A DNA stretch of 64,000 nucleotides from Eurosta solidaginis (GCF_040869045.1 NC_090319.1:282135693-282199692); one strand, 5' to 3'; counted from the first letter of the stretch, positions 46,828-58,480 are shown. The notes: a model not told the origin generated them from the sequence alone. A program made the numbers and translations.

Positions 46828-47691
46828 TGAAATATGTGGCTTAGCATATATCTATATGGGGCAGTACATATATCGGAGGTGAAGTGATCTATACCAGGGG
46901 CTCTGTTGGGTTTTAATGTGGTTATGGCTTCCAGGACTTCTCCTTCAGAGAACGGGACATCGTTTGGTATAGCTGATTTGTTTTTAGTTTTGCTCCGCAA
47001 AAACAAGTGGTGAGCGGTACTGTCTGCGTTGTCGTCAGGATAAAAGTGCTGGAGTAAAGCTTGTGCCGTCTCAAGGCTCGTTTCCGTATATACGTCATCT
47101 TTGCAAAGTGTTTTAGGAGGTCGATGAGAGGGAGCGTCTTTTATAATCCTGTTTGTGAGTGACCACATATCTTCTTTTCCTTGTCTGTTGCAGAATTCTC
47201 TGAAGTTGGTTATGGATGCCTCTCTGAGAGCTTTAGCATATTCGGTCTTGGCCAGGGCATGCTCTTTTGCGACTTCATCCGTGGGCTTCTTCGCCTTTGA
47301 TAATCTGTTTAATTTATGATGCAACTTGATGCAGTTTTCTTTCAATAGCTGCAGAGATCTATTCCACCATGGGTTGTAAGGTTTGGTACCCTTGCGCTCC
47401 TTCATAGACGATTGGCAAGCTTTGGTAATAGCATCGTTAATACTTTTCACGGCTGTTTCCAAGCCATCAGAAGTAATATCGGTAAAGTTTATCTTTAGGA
47501 CTCCTTTGTTCCTTAGACTCTGTTCCAAAACTTTGTTGAAAACATCCCAGTTTGCAGATTTGTTTTTATAAAGGTACGTAGATTTGTTTTTACATGTGCT
47601 TATGTGAGCATCACTTCGAATTTTAAATGTAATGGCACTATGGTCTGAATTTTGGATTGCATCTATATCTACACACCAGTCTTCGACGGGG
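46821..47691 (-). pseudogene. R1-like LINE ORF2, endonuclease end and linker
   Basis: The frame is open from the insertion edge at 47691 to 46821. It has the last part of the APE domain (NSDHSAITFKIRS), a linker with NPWWNRSLQLLKENC and the RT entry motif LKPNRAPGIDHFTSDI. It ends after about 290 codons at a TAA where a one-base indel shifts the frame into the RT part. The first three-quarters of the endonuclease and ORF1 are absent. Confidence 0.75.
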
Positions 47692-48057
47692 CTGGAATGT
47701 GTTTATAGAATATGGATAACAAATGAATGCTGTTAATGAGTGCTTTAGTAGAGGGTAATTTTCATACCCCTGGCTGACTAGGGTCTCGAGATATAGGCCA
47801 AAACGTGGACCCGGGTACCCCTGGAATGTGTTTATAGAATATGGATAACAAATGAATGCTGTTAATGAGTGCTTTAGTAGAGGGTAATTTTCATACCCCT
47901 GGGTGACTAGGGTCTCGAAACATAGGCCAAAACGTGGACCCGGGTACCCCTAGAATGTGCTTATAGGATATGGATACCAAATGAAATCTGTTGATGAGTG
48001 CTTTAGTAGAGGGTAATTTTCATACCCCTGGGTGACTAGGGTCTCGATATATAGGCC

Positions 48058-49522
48058 AAAACATGGACCGGGATACCCCTAGAATGTGGTTTGACATTAT
48101 GGGTATCAAATTGAAGCTGTTGATGTGTGCTTTAGTACAGAGTAAGTTTTACACCGCTGGGTGACTAGGGGTTCGAGATATAAGCCAAAACATGGACCCG
48201 GATACCCCTAGAATGTGTGTGTATTATGGATATCAAATGAAAGCTGTTGATGAGAGCTTTAAAGTAATTTTCATTGTGATATTCGATTTAGTCGCATCAA
48301 CCTGGCAAAACTGATAAATATGCATGCGAAGCCGAAATATAGACATGAATTAATAATACCCACATACCTATTTACATACGTCCTATTCGATTTGCCTATA
48401 ATTTGGTATAAAAATTTGCCTATATTAGTATTTACGATGCTTTTTTCCGGGAAGTAGACCAGAGACGAACTGGGACTGGGATTAGGACTAGGACTGGGAC
48501 TGAGACTGAGACTCGGAATGGGGTTTAACAAAATACATACCACCCTCTGAGTGCCTTAAGAGAGGGTAACTTCCATACCCCTGGGTGACTAGGGTCTCGA
48601 GATATAGGCCAAAACGTGGACCCGGGAACCCCTAGAATGTGGTTATACAATATGGACATCAAATGAAAGCTTTATAAGAGGATAATTTTCATACCCCTGG
48701 GTGACCAGGGTCTTTAGATATAGGCCAAAACGTGGACCCGGGTACCCCTGGAATGTGTTTATAGGATATGGATATCAGATGAAAGCTGTTGATGAGTGCC
48801 TTAAAAGAGGGTAATTTTCATACCCCTGGGTGACTAGAGTCTCGACATATAGGCCAAAACGTGGACCCGGGTACCCCTGGAATGACTAAGGTCTCGAGAT
48901 ATAGGCCAAAACGTTGGCTCCCGAACGCCTAGATAGTGTTTTTACATTATGGGTATCAAATTGAAGCTGTTGATGACTGCTTTAGTACAGGGTAGTTTTC
49001 ATACATATTGGTGAATAGGATATCGTGATATAGACCAAAACATGGGCCCCGATATACCTAGAATGTGGTTTGACATTATGGGTATCAAATTGAAGCTGTT
49101 GATGTGTGCTTTAGTACAGAGTAAGTTTTACACCGCTGGGTGACTAGGGGTTCCAGATATAGGCCAAAACATGGACCCGGATACCCCTAGAATGTGTGTG
49201 TATTATGGATATCAAATGAAAGCTGTTGCTGAGAGCTTTACAGTAATTTTCATTGTGATATTCGATTTAGTCGCATCAACCTGGCAATACTGATAAATAT
49301 GCATGCGAAGTCGAAATATAGACATGAATTAATAATACCCACATACCTATTTACATACGTCCTATTCGATTTGCCTGAAATTTGGTATATAAATTTGCCT
49401 ATATTAGTATTTACGATGCTTTTTTCCGGGAAGTAGACCAAAGACGAGCTGGGACTGGGATTAGGACTAGGACTGAGACTGAGACTGAGACTCGGAATGG
49501 GGTTTAAGAAAATACATACCAC
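48058..49522 (+). repeat. Direct duplication in the family B 3' region
   Basis: 48058-48543 and 49037-49522 are alike at a constant offset of 979 bp: both have GTGGTTTGACATTATGGG, TCATTGTGATATTCGATTTA, ATGCTTTTTTCCGGGAAG and the GGACTGGGATTAGGACT hexamers ending near AAATACATACCACCCTCTG. Near-identical, so recent. Only the second copy continues into the purine tract and terminal hairpin. Confidence 0.8.
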
Positions 49523-49554
49523 CCTCTGGGACTGGCAATAAGATATGAACAAGA

Positions 49555-49680
49555 ATGAGAAAAACTTGAGAGAAGAGAAAAGAGAGAAGAAGAAGGAGAC
49601 TGAGAAAGAGATAGAATGAGATAGAAGAGACGAAGATGGAGATAGATGAAGCGAAAAACACGGAGGGAGGAGTGAATACA
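49555..49680 (+). repeat. Purine-strand tract near the Helitron 3' end
   Basis: About 125 bp almost purely A and G on the plus strand (GAGAGAAGAGAAAAGAGAGAAG and similar), flanked by hexamer repeats. The counterpart at 7866-8010 is pyrimidine-rich in the reverse orientation. Frames through it are artefacts. Confidence 0.8.
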
Positions 49681-49796
49681 AAGATTATGAAAAAGTGTAG
49701 AAGGGCGAGGGCAGAGTTAGACGGAAAAAGCTTATTAAAATGTATGCAGATAGACCAAATTTAGGGCAGAACAACGTCTGCCGGGTATGCTAGTTA

Positions 49797-51212
49797 AAGG
49801 TATAAATGAGGGTTTTAAAAGGGAGTGGTGGTAGTTGTATATGTGAAGGCGTTTTCGAGATATCGACCAAAATGTGGACCAGGGTGACCCAGAACATGGT
49901 CTGTCGGGTACCGCTAATTTTTTTATATATGTAATACCACGAACAGTACTCCTGCCGAGATTCCAAGGGCTTTTGATTTCGCCCTGTAGAACTTTTCATT
50001 TTCTTCTTCTTAATATGGTAGGTGTCACACCCATTTTACAAAGTTTTTTTCTAAAGGTATATTTTGCGTCAATAAACCAATCCAATTACAATTTTTCATC
50101 CCTTTTTTCGTATTTGGTATAGAATTATGGCATTTTTTTCATTTTGCGTAATTTTCGATATCGAAAAAGTGGGCGTGGTCATAGTCGGATTTCGGACATT
50201 TTTATACCAATACAAAGTGAGTTCAGGTAAGTACGTGAACTGAGTTTAGTAAAGATATATCGATTTTTGCTCAAGTTATCGTGTAAACGGCCGAGCGGAG
50301 GGACAGACGGTCGATTGTGTATAAAAACTGGGCGGGGCTTCAACCGATTTCGTCCTTTTTCACAGAAAACAGTTATCGTTCTAGAATCTAAGACCCTACC
50401 AAATTTTACAAGGATTGGTAAATTTTTGTTCGACTTATGACATTATAAGTATCCTAGACATATTAAATGAAAAAGGGCGGAGCCACGCCCATTTTGATAT
50501 TTTCTTTTATTTTTGTATTGTATTGCACCATATCATTACTGGAGTCGAATTTTGACATAATTTACCGATATACTGTAAAGATATTAAATTTTTTGTTAAA
50601 ATCTGACTTTAAAAAAATTTATTTTTTAAGTATGCGTGTACGTTCTCCGATTTTTCTAATTTTTAGTAAGCATACAGATAGTAATAGAAGTAACGTTCCT
50701 CCCAAATTTCATCATGATATCTTCAACGACTGCCAAATTAAAGCTTGTAAAACTTTTAAATTACCTTCTTTTAAAAGTGGGCGGTGCCTCGCCCATTGTC
50801 AAATTTTTTACTAATTTTCTATTCTGCGTCACAAGTTCAACTCACCTACCAAGTTTCATCGCTTTATCCGTCTTTCGTAATGAGTTATCGCACGTTTTCT
50901 GTTTTTCGAAATTTTCGATATCGAAAAAGTAGGCATGGCTATAGTTCGATATCGTTCATTTTAAATAGCGATCTGAGATGAATGCCCAGGAACCTACATA
51001 CAAAATTTCATCAAGATACCCTTAAAATTTACTCAAGTTATCGTGTTAAAGGACGGGCGGACGGACGGACATGGCTCAATCAAATTTTTTTTTCGATACT
51101 GATGATTTTGATATATGGAAGTCTATATCTATCTCAATTCCTTTATACCTGTACAACCAACCATTATCCAATCAAAGTTAGTATACTCTGTGAGCTCTGC
51201 TCAACTGGGTAA
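49797..51212 (-). mobile_element. Family A element copy 5, left-truncated
   Basis: Starts abruptly inside the last core unit next to the CTAG terminus of family B, then the full left module (CACGCCC boxes about 50170-50950), GGAC box at 51052-51070 and a diverged end CTCAACTGGGTA at about 51200-51212. The 3' hairpin and most of the minisatellite are missing. Confidence 0.7.
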
Positions 51213-51242
51213 AAAAACCTTCGGCAGCGATTTCGCAAATAT

Positions 51243-51587
51243 CCCTGCAAAAATCGTTGGATCATGTGGTCCACTGGAGTACTTACCATTGTACTCCACT
51301 GTAATGCAGCAATGGACCAACTCATATTTCTACACGAACATATTGTAAGCTGATCATTGCTCGTTTTTAACGATTGTAATCACTACACGATGTTTATTGG
51401 ACTGTGGGTACTCCATGGATTACTCTGATGTAATGCGGAGCTGGAGTATATGGTCCCGTCCTAGGACATCGCAATGTTAATTGGACCATATTTTTTGTAT
51501 GAATTGTGGTTAATTTTGGAGCACTCGGTTGGTCCATAGCGAGTACTCCATACATGCATGCATGGAGTACTCGCGATTTTTGCAGGG
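51243..51587 (+). mobile_element. MITE C copy 2
   Basis: 345 bp from CCCTGCAAAAATCG to CGATTTTTGCAGGG, perfect 14-bp inverted ends. The inner left end has TGGATCATGTGGTCCACTGG and the inner right end CATACATGCATGCATGGAG. TAT lies on both flanks, which might be a 3-bp duplication. No coding. Confidence 0.8.
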
Positions 51588-51699
51588 TATATTAACTTCC
51601 TTTTTAGTTATGAAAAAAGTGAGTCATCAATATTTTCAGATATAAACCACACCCTGTATTTTGATCCGCCCTACTTTATATTAATAATAACGGTGTTTA

Positions 51700-52044
51700 C
51701 CCTGCAAAAATTGTTAGATCATGTGGTCCACTGGAGTACTTACCATTATACTCCACTGTAATGCAGCAATGGACCAACTCATGTTTCTACACGAGCATAT
51801 TGTAAGCCGATCATTGCTCGTTTTTAACGATTGTTATCACTACACGATGTTTATTGGACTGTGGGTACTCCATGGATTACTCTGATGTTATGCGGAGCTG
51901 GAGTATATGGTCCAGTCCTAGGACATCGCAATGGTAATTGGACCATATTTTTTGTATGAATTGTGGTTAATTTTGGAGCACTCTGTTGGTCCATAGCGAG
52001 TACTCCATACATGCATGCATGGAGTACTTGCGATTTTTGCAGGG
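51700..52044 (+). mobile_element. MITE C copy 3
   Basis: 345 bp, same orientation as and near-identical to the copy 112 bp upstream (left repeat CCCTGCAAAAATTG, right CGATTTTTGCAGGG). Flanks are TTA on the left and TAA on the right. The pair could come from a tandem duplication or independent insertions. Confidence 0.8.
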
Positions 52045-53105
52045 TAATGCATTACATGGGATGCCTCAGAATTACCGCCGCAGTAAAATCTGCAATAAAT
52101 GAACGCTTGAGCGATTGTTGCCCTTCCATGAATCGTGTGCATAAATTGTGTCTTTTTTTTTGTTCTTGCAACTTATTTATCTATGTTTATGCATACATAC
52201 AAACTTATATAGATACATGCATTAAGATTAGAAAATGTACAAATTTGTTAATTTACCATAAAACGTTTGATTTTTTAAATTCGAATGCAGCAAGCGAAAA
52301 ACTTTAATGAAAAAGGGGACGCATTACCATATCCTCTCGCGTATACACAGGTATAAACATAAATATAAACATAAATGCAAATTTTACACAAAACACATAT
52401 TTAATGGCTATGCTCTTACGATTTTGATTGAATTCTGGCACTCTGCCACAAAGGAATGCATTTGCAGCAGAGCAATGATTTGGGGTTACAGCAATTACTC
52501 TTCAAGTTTTTAGGAAGTTAAGTAAAATTGCGATTAGGGATATATGAGAATTATGGATCCCATTAGTGGCTTTGATTCAATACTTTCGAACATAATTTTA
52601 CTGCTTCCAAAGATATTACTCTACAATATATGAGATAGCAGAAGAGCTGAGCGGAACCAACTAAGCCAAGAAAGTAACAAAGCAACACCTATGTTGCAGC
52701 TTGTAATGCTATTTTAATGTACCTATTTTAATCTTATATATTATTTCTAATTGTTGTTTTTATGTACAGGTCCCTTTTCGCTCTTATTTGGAATCCAAAT
52801 CTATAAATAAAGTTTTGGTTGTAAAGATGGGGATTCGTGCTATTAGCGAGCTTTGGGCATTGTTAGTCGTAGTGATTGTAGTTCCAATATTGATATAAAT
52901 AAAGGAACTATTTTAATGTAAAAATTAATATATTTTATTAACGCTTAAAAATCGGTTGTACATTAATCGAATTTTCACAAGAATCCAAAACGTTTGAAGT
53001 AAACAAAATTCAAAATTGAAAATTAAAAATACATGAATACATTTAAAAAATAACAAAATTACAAAGTAAAATATTGTAAAGTTAAAATTATAAACAAACC
53101 CTACA
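52045..53105. other. No gene; expected 3' LTR zone of the Gypsy element
   Basis: 52045-52740 shows nothing I can name. On the minus strand the pol frame ends at 53117 and a purine-rich GAAGGGGGAG tract precedes TGTAGGG at 53105, where a 3' LTR (TG...) would start. AATAAAG-like words lie at about 52793 and 52906 on the plus strand. I could not find a matching 5' LTR near 60.5-61 kb, so LTR limits are not defined. Confidence 0.4.
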
Positions 53106-53116
53106 ATACTCCCCCT

Positions 53117-54100
53117 TCAAGAAAAATCAACATCAAACAAATTAAAAGTAACTCTCTTTTTAAGTGTATTGCTAGCGTTGTTTGTATCTGTTGTTTCAAT
53201 TATTGCTGGTTTTAATCTGTCAATTGGAATAGTTTTAATAGTATCATTGATTTCCAATTTAAAATATTTTTGTTCTTTTTCCACAATTTTGTAAGGTCTC
53301 TCATATGGTTGCTGTAATGAGCGTTTATCTATAACTCGAACAAATGCAAATTTACAAGTTTGAAGATCTTTTGGAACATAAATTCCTGTATCACAATTTC
53401 TATGATGACTTAAATTTGATTTAATATTCCGAAAATGTTCACGTAAACTATTTAAAATTTCAGTTAATGAACTATTCTCAGCTGATGGAACAACAAGTTC
53501 CCCCGGTAAACGTACATTTTAACCAAAAACCATTTCCGCCGGTGTAGCTGAAATATCCTCTTTGTAAATAGATCGCAACCCAAGTAGTATGACAGGTAAC
53601 TCGTCATACCAATTGTTTGATCCATCTCTAGCCATTATAGTAACTTTTAGCTGCCTATGAAACCTTTTAACCATACCATTTCCTTGAGGGTGATAAGCCG
53701 AAGTAGTAATATGATGACTACCGAGTAATTTGGTTAACTCTAAAAACAATTTTGATGTGAATTGGCTACCTTGGTTGGTGGTTATTTTCAATGGAACTCC
53801 AAAACGAGATATATATTCTTTGAAAAATTTGTTCGCAATTGTTGACGCTGAAATATCTTTTAGAGCATATGCCTCTGGCCAACGAGTAAATCTATCAATT
53901 ATTGTTAAAATAAAACGATGTACTTTCGAAATAGGTAACGGTCCAACTATACCTAGATGTATATGCTCAAATCTATTCTTAGGAATGGGAATTTTGACAA
54001 CAGGAGACTTTGTGTGACGATAAACTTTGGATTTTTGACAGTTTAGACACTCTTTTGACCAACTATTAATATCTTTAGTCATGTTAGGCCAAAAATATTT
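53117..54100 (-). pseudogene. Gypsy integrase, catalytic core and C-terminal part
   Basis: Begins at the YFWPNM motif, has the second zinc-finger half (CLNCQKSK), the core, and a GPY/F-like end (PYERPYKIVEKEQ...IPIDRLKPAI). The three acidic positions of the DDE triad are altered: HLGIVGPLP (codon 53951-53953, Gly for Asp), TTNQGSQF (53774-53776, Asn for Asp) and GMVKRFHRQ (53666-53668, Lys for Glu), each one transition from the usual codon. A TAA lies at 53519-53521 in the VFG-(Q) motif; the frame then continues to TGA at 53117. The surrounding core is otherwise well preserved. Cannot be a working integrase. Confidence 0.85.
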
Positions 54101-57100
54101 TTATACTCAGTTGAGCAGAGCTCACAGAGTATATTAAGTTTGATTGGATAACGGTTGGTTGTACATATATAAAGGAATCGAGATAGATATAGACTTCCAT
54201 ATATCAAAATAATCAGGATCGAAAAAAAATTCTAGGGTCACCCCTGGTCCACCTTTATGGCGATATTTCGAAACGGCGTCCACCTATAGAACTAAGGCCC
54301 ACTCCCTTTTAAAATACTCATTAACACCTTTCATTTGATACCCATATCGTACAAACAAATTCTAGAGTCACCCCTTGTCCACCTTTATGGCGATATCTCG
54401 AAAAGGCGTCCACCTATAGAACTAAGGCCCACTCCCTTTTAAAATACTCATTAACACCTTTCATTTGATACCCATATCGTACAAACAAATTCTAGAGTCA
54501 CCCCTTGTCCACTTTTATGGCGATATCTCGAAAAGGCGTCCACCTATAGAACTAAGGCCCATTCCCTTTTAAAATACTCATTAACACCTTCCATTTGATA
54601 CCCATATCGTACAAACAAATTCTAGAGTCACCCTGGCCCACCCTAATGGCGATATCTCGAAAAGGCGTCCACCTATGGGACTAAGGATTACTCCCTTTTA
54701 AAATACTTATTAACACCTTTCTTTTGATACCCATATTGAACAAACAAATTCTAGGGTCACCCCTGGTCCACCTTTATGGCGACATCTCGAAACGGCGTCC
54801 ACCTATGGAACTAAGGATTACTCCCTTTTAAAATACTCATTAACACCTTTCATTTGATACCCATATCGTACAAACGCATTCTAGAGTCAGCCCTGTTCCA
54901 CCTTTATGGCGATATCTCGAAAAGGCGACTACCTATACAACAACCACCACTCCCTTTTAAAACCTTCATTAATACCTTTAATTTGATACCCATATCGTAC
55001 AAACACATTCTAGAGTCAACCCTGTTCCACCTTTATGGCGATATCTCGAAAAGGCGACTACCTATACAACAACCACCACTCCCTTTTAAAACCCTCATTA
55101 ATACCTTTAATTTGATACCCATATCGTACAAACACATTCTAGAGTCAACCCTGTTCCACCTTTATGGCGATATTTCGAAACGGCATCTACCTATAGAACT
55201 AAGGCCCACTCCCTTTTAAAATACTCATTAACGCCATTCGTTTGATGCCCATATTGTACAAACAAATTCTAGGGTCACCCCTGTTCCACCTTTATGGCGA
55301 TATCTCGAATCGGCGTCCACCTATGGGACGAAGGATTACTCCCTTTTAAAATACTTATTAGCACCTTTCTTTTGATACCCATATTGAACAAACAAATTCT
55401 AGGGTCACCCCTGGTCCACTTTTATGGCGATATCTCGAAACGGCGTCCACCTATGGAACTAAGAATTACTCCCTTTTAAAATACTTATTAACACCTTTCT
55501 TTTGATACCCATATTGAACAAACAAATTCTAGGGTCACCCCTGGTCCACCTTTATGGCGATATCTCGAAACGGCGTCCACCTATGGAACTAAGGATTACT
55601 CCCTTTTAAAATACTCATTAACGCCTTTCATTTGATACCCATATCGTACAAACGCATTCTAGGGTCACCCCTGTTCCACCTTTATGGCGATATCTCGAAA
55701 CGGCGTCCACCTATGGGACTAAGGATTACTCCCTTTTAAAATACTTATTAACACCTTTCTTTTGATACCCATATTGAACAAACAAATTCTAGGGTCACCC
55801 CTGGTCCACCTTTATGGCGATATCTCGAAACGGCGTCCACCTATGGAACTAAGGATTACTCCCTTTTAAAATACTTATTAACACCTTTCTTTTGATACCC
55901 ATATTGAACAAACAAATTCTAGAGTCACCCCTGGTCCTGGTCCACCTTTTTGGCGATATTTCGAAACGGCGTCCACCTATAGAACTAATGCCCACTCCCT
56001 TTTAAAATACTCATTAACACCTTTCGTTTGATGCCCATATTGTACAAACCAATTCTAGGGTCACCCCTGGTCCACCTTTAAGGCGATATCTCGAAACGGC
56101 GTCCACCTATGGAACTAAGGATTACTCCCTTTTAAAATTCTCATTAACACCTTTCATTTGATACCCATATCGTACAAACATATTCTAAAGTCACCCCTGG
56201 TCCACCTTTATGGCGATATCTCGAAAAGGCGAACACCTATAGAACGAAGGCCTACTCCCTTTTAAAAATACTCATTAACACCTTTCATTTGATACCCATA
56301 TCGTACTAACAAATTTAAAATACCCATTAACACCTTTCTTTTGATACCCATATTGTACAAACAAATTCTAGAGCCACCCCTGGTCCACCTTTATGGCGAT
56401 GTTTCGAAAATGCGACCACCTATACAGCAACCACCACTCCCTTTTAAAACCCTCATTAATACCTTTAATTTGATACCCATATCGTACAAACACATTCTAG
56501 AGTCACCCCTGGTCCTGGTCCACCTTTTTGGCGATATTTCGAAACGGCGTCCACCTATAGAACTAAGGCCCACTCCCTTTTAAAATACTCATTAACACCT
56601 TTCGTTTGATGCCCATATTGTATAAACAAATTCTATGGTCACCCCTGGTCCACCTTTATGGCGATATCTCGAAAAGGCGACTACCTATACAGCAACCACC
56701 ACTCCCTTTTAAAACCCTCATTAATACCTTTAATTTGATACCCATATCGTACAAACACATTCTAGAGTCAACCCTGTTCCACCTTTATGGCGATATTTCG
56801 AAACGGCATCCACCTATAGAACTAAGGCCCACTCCCTTTTAAAATACTCATTAACTCCTTTCGTTTGATGCCCATATTGTACAAACAAATTCTAAGGTCA
56901 CCACTGGTCCACCTGTATGGCGATATCTCGAAACGGCGTCCACCTATGGGACTAAGGATTACTCCCTTTTAAAATACTTATTAACACCTTTCTTTTGATA
57001 CCCATATTGAACAAACAAATTCTAGGGTCACCCTTGGTCCACCTTTATGGCGATATCTCGAAACGGCGTCCACCTATGGAACTAAGGATTACTCCCTTTT

Positions 57101-57526
57101 AAAATGCTCATTAACACCTTTCATTTGATACCCATATCGTACAAACGCATTCTAGAGTCACCCCTGGTCCATCTTTACGGCGATATCTCGAAAAGGCGTC
57201 CATCTATAGAACTTAGGTCTACGCCCTTTTAAAATACTCATTAATACCTTTCATTTGATACCCATATCGTACAAACGCATTCTAGGGTCAACCCTGATCC
57301 ACATTTATGGCTATGTCCCTAAATAGCGTCCACCTATAGAACTATGGCCCACTGCTTCATAAAATACTCTTTAATGCCTTTCATTTGATACACATGTCAT
57401 ACAAACACATTCCAGGGTTTCCCTCGGTTCATTTTCCTACATGGTTATTTTCCCTTATGTTGTCACCATAGCTCTCAACTGAGTATGTAATGTTCGGTTA
57501 CACCCGAACTTAACCTTCCTTACTTG
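54101..57526 (+). mobile_element. Family A element copy 6, inserted in Gypsy integrase
   Basis: Exact edges can be read because the host is coding: TTATACTCAG starts at 54101 and TTACTTG ends at 57526, with TTT on each side. The Gypsy frame (LIIK | YFWPNM) fits a run of about six T in the uninterrupted site, so no bases were duplicated. The left module is almost wholly deleted: the 5' 130 bp (to GATCGAAAAAAAATT) join directly to the minisatellite at 54230. The core then runs to about 57420 with about 24 units, followed by the CTCAACTGAGTAT repeat and hairpin. Confidence 0.85.
54230..57420 (+). repeat. 128-bp minisatellite core of A copy 6
   Basis: About 24 units of about 128 bp with irregular joins (a short deletion at 56310-56330; a GGTCCTGGTCC duplication at 55933 and 56511). 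Frames such as 54854-55219 are repeat translations. This is the longest core in the window despite the loss of the left module. Confidence 0.8.
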
Positions 57527-58480
57527 TTTAATTATGAGTCGTCGTGTAGCTCTTGTACCAGGATGTGCAATTCCATGCAGCATGTCAAATACCGTCTTCC
57601 GTAATTTACTCGGTACAAATGGTCTAGGTGTATCTCCAGAAACTTCACACCAAATATTGAAATTTAATATAGGTATATTAATTAACTTCAAATTTAAAAA
57701 TTGTATTTTAGATATTAGTTCGTTTAAATCACTGTCATTTTGTTGTTCGCTTTGTAAAATTTTGAAATTCAGCTTTGTATTGTGTATTGCATTCACCTCG
57801 AAAGCTCTAGATAGCGTATCTGCTACAACATTGGATTCTCCTTTAATGTATTGTATGTCATCAGTAAATTGTGCTATAAACTCCAAATGTCTCGTTTGTC
57901 TGGGACTCCGTTCTGTTTTTGAATTTAAAGCTGTAGTTAAAGGTTTGTGGTCCGTAAAAACTGTAAATTGTCGTCCTTCCAAAAGATATCGAAAATGTTT
58001 TATATTTAAATAAATTGCCAATAATTCCCTATCAAATGCGCTGTACTTAATTTCGGTTGGAGAAAGTTTTTTAGAAAAGAACGCAAGAGGTTCAATTTTG
58101 TTATTATACGTTTGTTGTATAACACCACCAATAGCCGTATTAGATGCATCTACTGTTAAAGATAATTTGGCATATTTGTTAAAATGATTTACCAATATCG
58201 TAGATGCAAATTTATCCTTAATGCATTCAAAAGCTTCACTCGGTATATCGTCCCATATTAAAGTTTTGTCACGTTTCTTACTTGTTCTGTTAATTAGATC
58301 ATAAATTTTTTTCGTAAATTCTGCTAATTTTGGAATATATCTATGGTAATAGTTTACCATGCCTATACATTTTTCGGCTTGCTTAACTGATTTCGGACGT
58401 TCGAAATTGCGAATAACTGCTACCTTTTCGTCAGAAGGTCGAATACCAGTACCAGAAATATTATGTCCTAAAAAATCTAT
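57527..58480 (-). pseudogene. Gypsy RT end, RNase H and integrase zinc finger
   Basis: RNase H (TVDASNTAIGGVIQQ, FDRELLAIYLNIKHFRYLLEG, VFTDHKPLTTAL) is complete with its acidic residues. It is followed by RQTRHLEFIAQF, GESNVVADTLSRA and the first half of the HHCC finger (HGIAHPGTRATRRLI). The frame then enters the A element, which adds an artificial tail. Upstream, an indel near 58483 separates it from the RT frame ([13 protein letters not shown] reads in the shifted frame). Confidence 0.8.

Larger units (their letters stand above)
44304..47691 (-). mobile_element. 5'-truncated R1-like LINE with 13-bp target duplication
   Basis: CTGGAATGTGTTT at 44291-44303 recurs at 47692-47704, bracketing the insertion inside a family B core unit. 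Minus strand: end of an endonuclease (VEDWCVDIDAIQNSDHSAITF, about 47690-47620, with the SDH motif), linker, RT, RNase H, and a 3' UTR of about 310 bp with T-runs at 44418-44431 and 44552-44571, ending in a short poly(A) (T run at 44304-44309). Only one frameshift separates the frames. Confidence 0.85.
42591..49793 (+). mobile_element. Family B element: Helitron-type termini, interrupted by an R1-like LINE
   Basis: The 3' end has hairpin GGCAGA-ACAACG-TCTGCC at 49765-49782, then GGGTATG and CTAG at 49790-49793 followed by T: the canonical Helitron end (hairpin about 10 nt before CTRR, insertion between A and T). The proposed 5' end is TCCTTCCTGACGC at 42591, preceded by A. The core is a 129-bp tandem repeat (42729-44300 and 47692-49230), then a GGACTGGGATTAGGACT hexamer tract and a purine tract. 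No Rep/helicase frame, so non-autonomous. The right half contains a direct duplication (48058-48543 and 49037-49522). Confidence 0.65.

Noticed and set aside
49250..49681. 143-aa minus-strand frame with Ser-Pro-Ser repeats
   Set aside because: Produced by the hexamer and purine tract of the Helitron; a shortened version appears in the duplicate at 48271-48543.
42591..49793. Search for a Rep/helicase gene inside family B or A
   Set aside because: Only LINE frames are present inside B, and none of the A copies has a frame outside repeat translations; all are non-autonomous.
57534..58013. 159-aa plus-strand frame
   Set aside because: Antisense shadow of the Gypsy RNase H/integrase frame.
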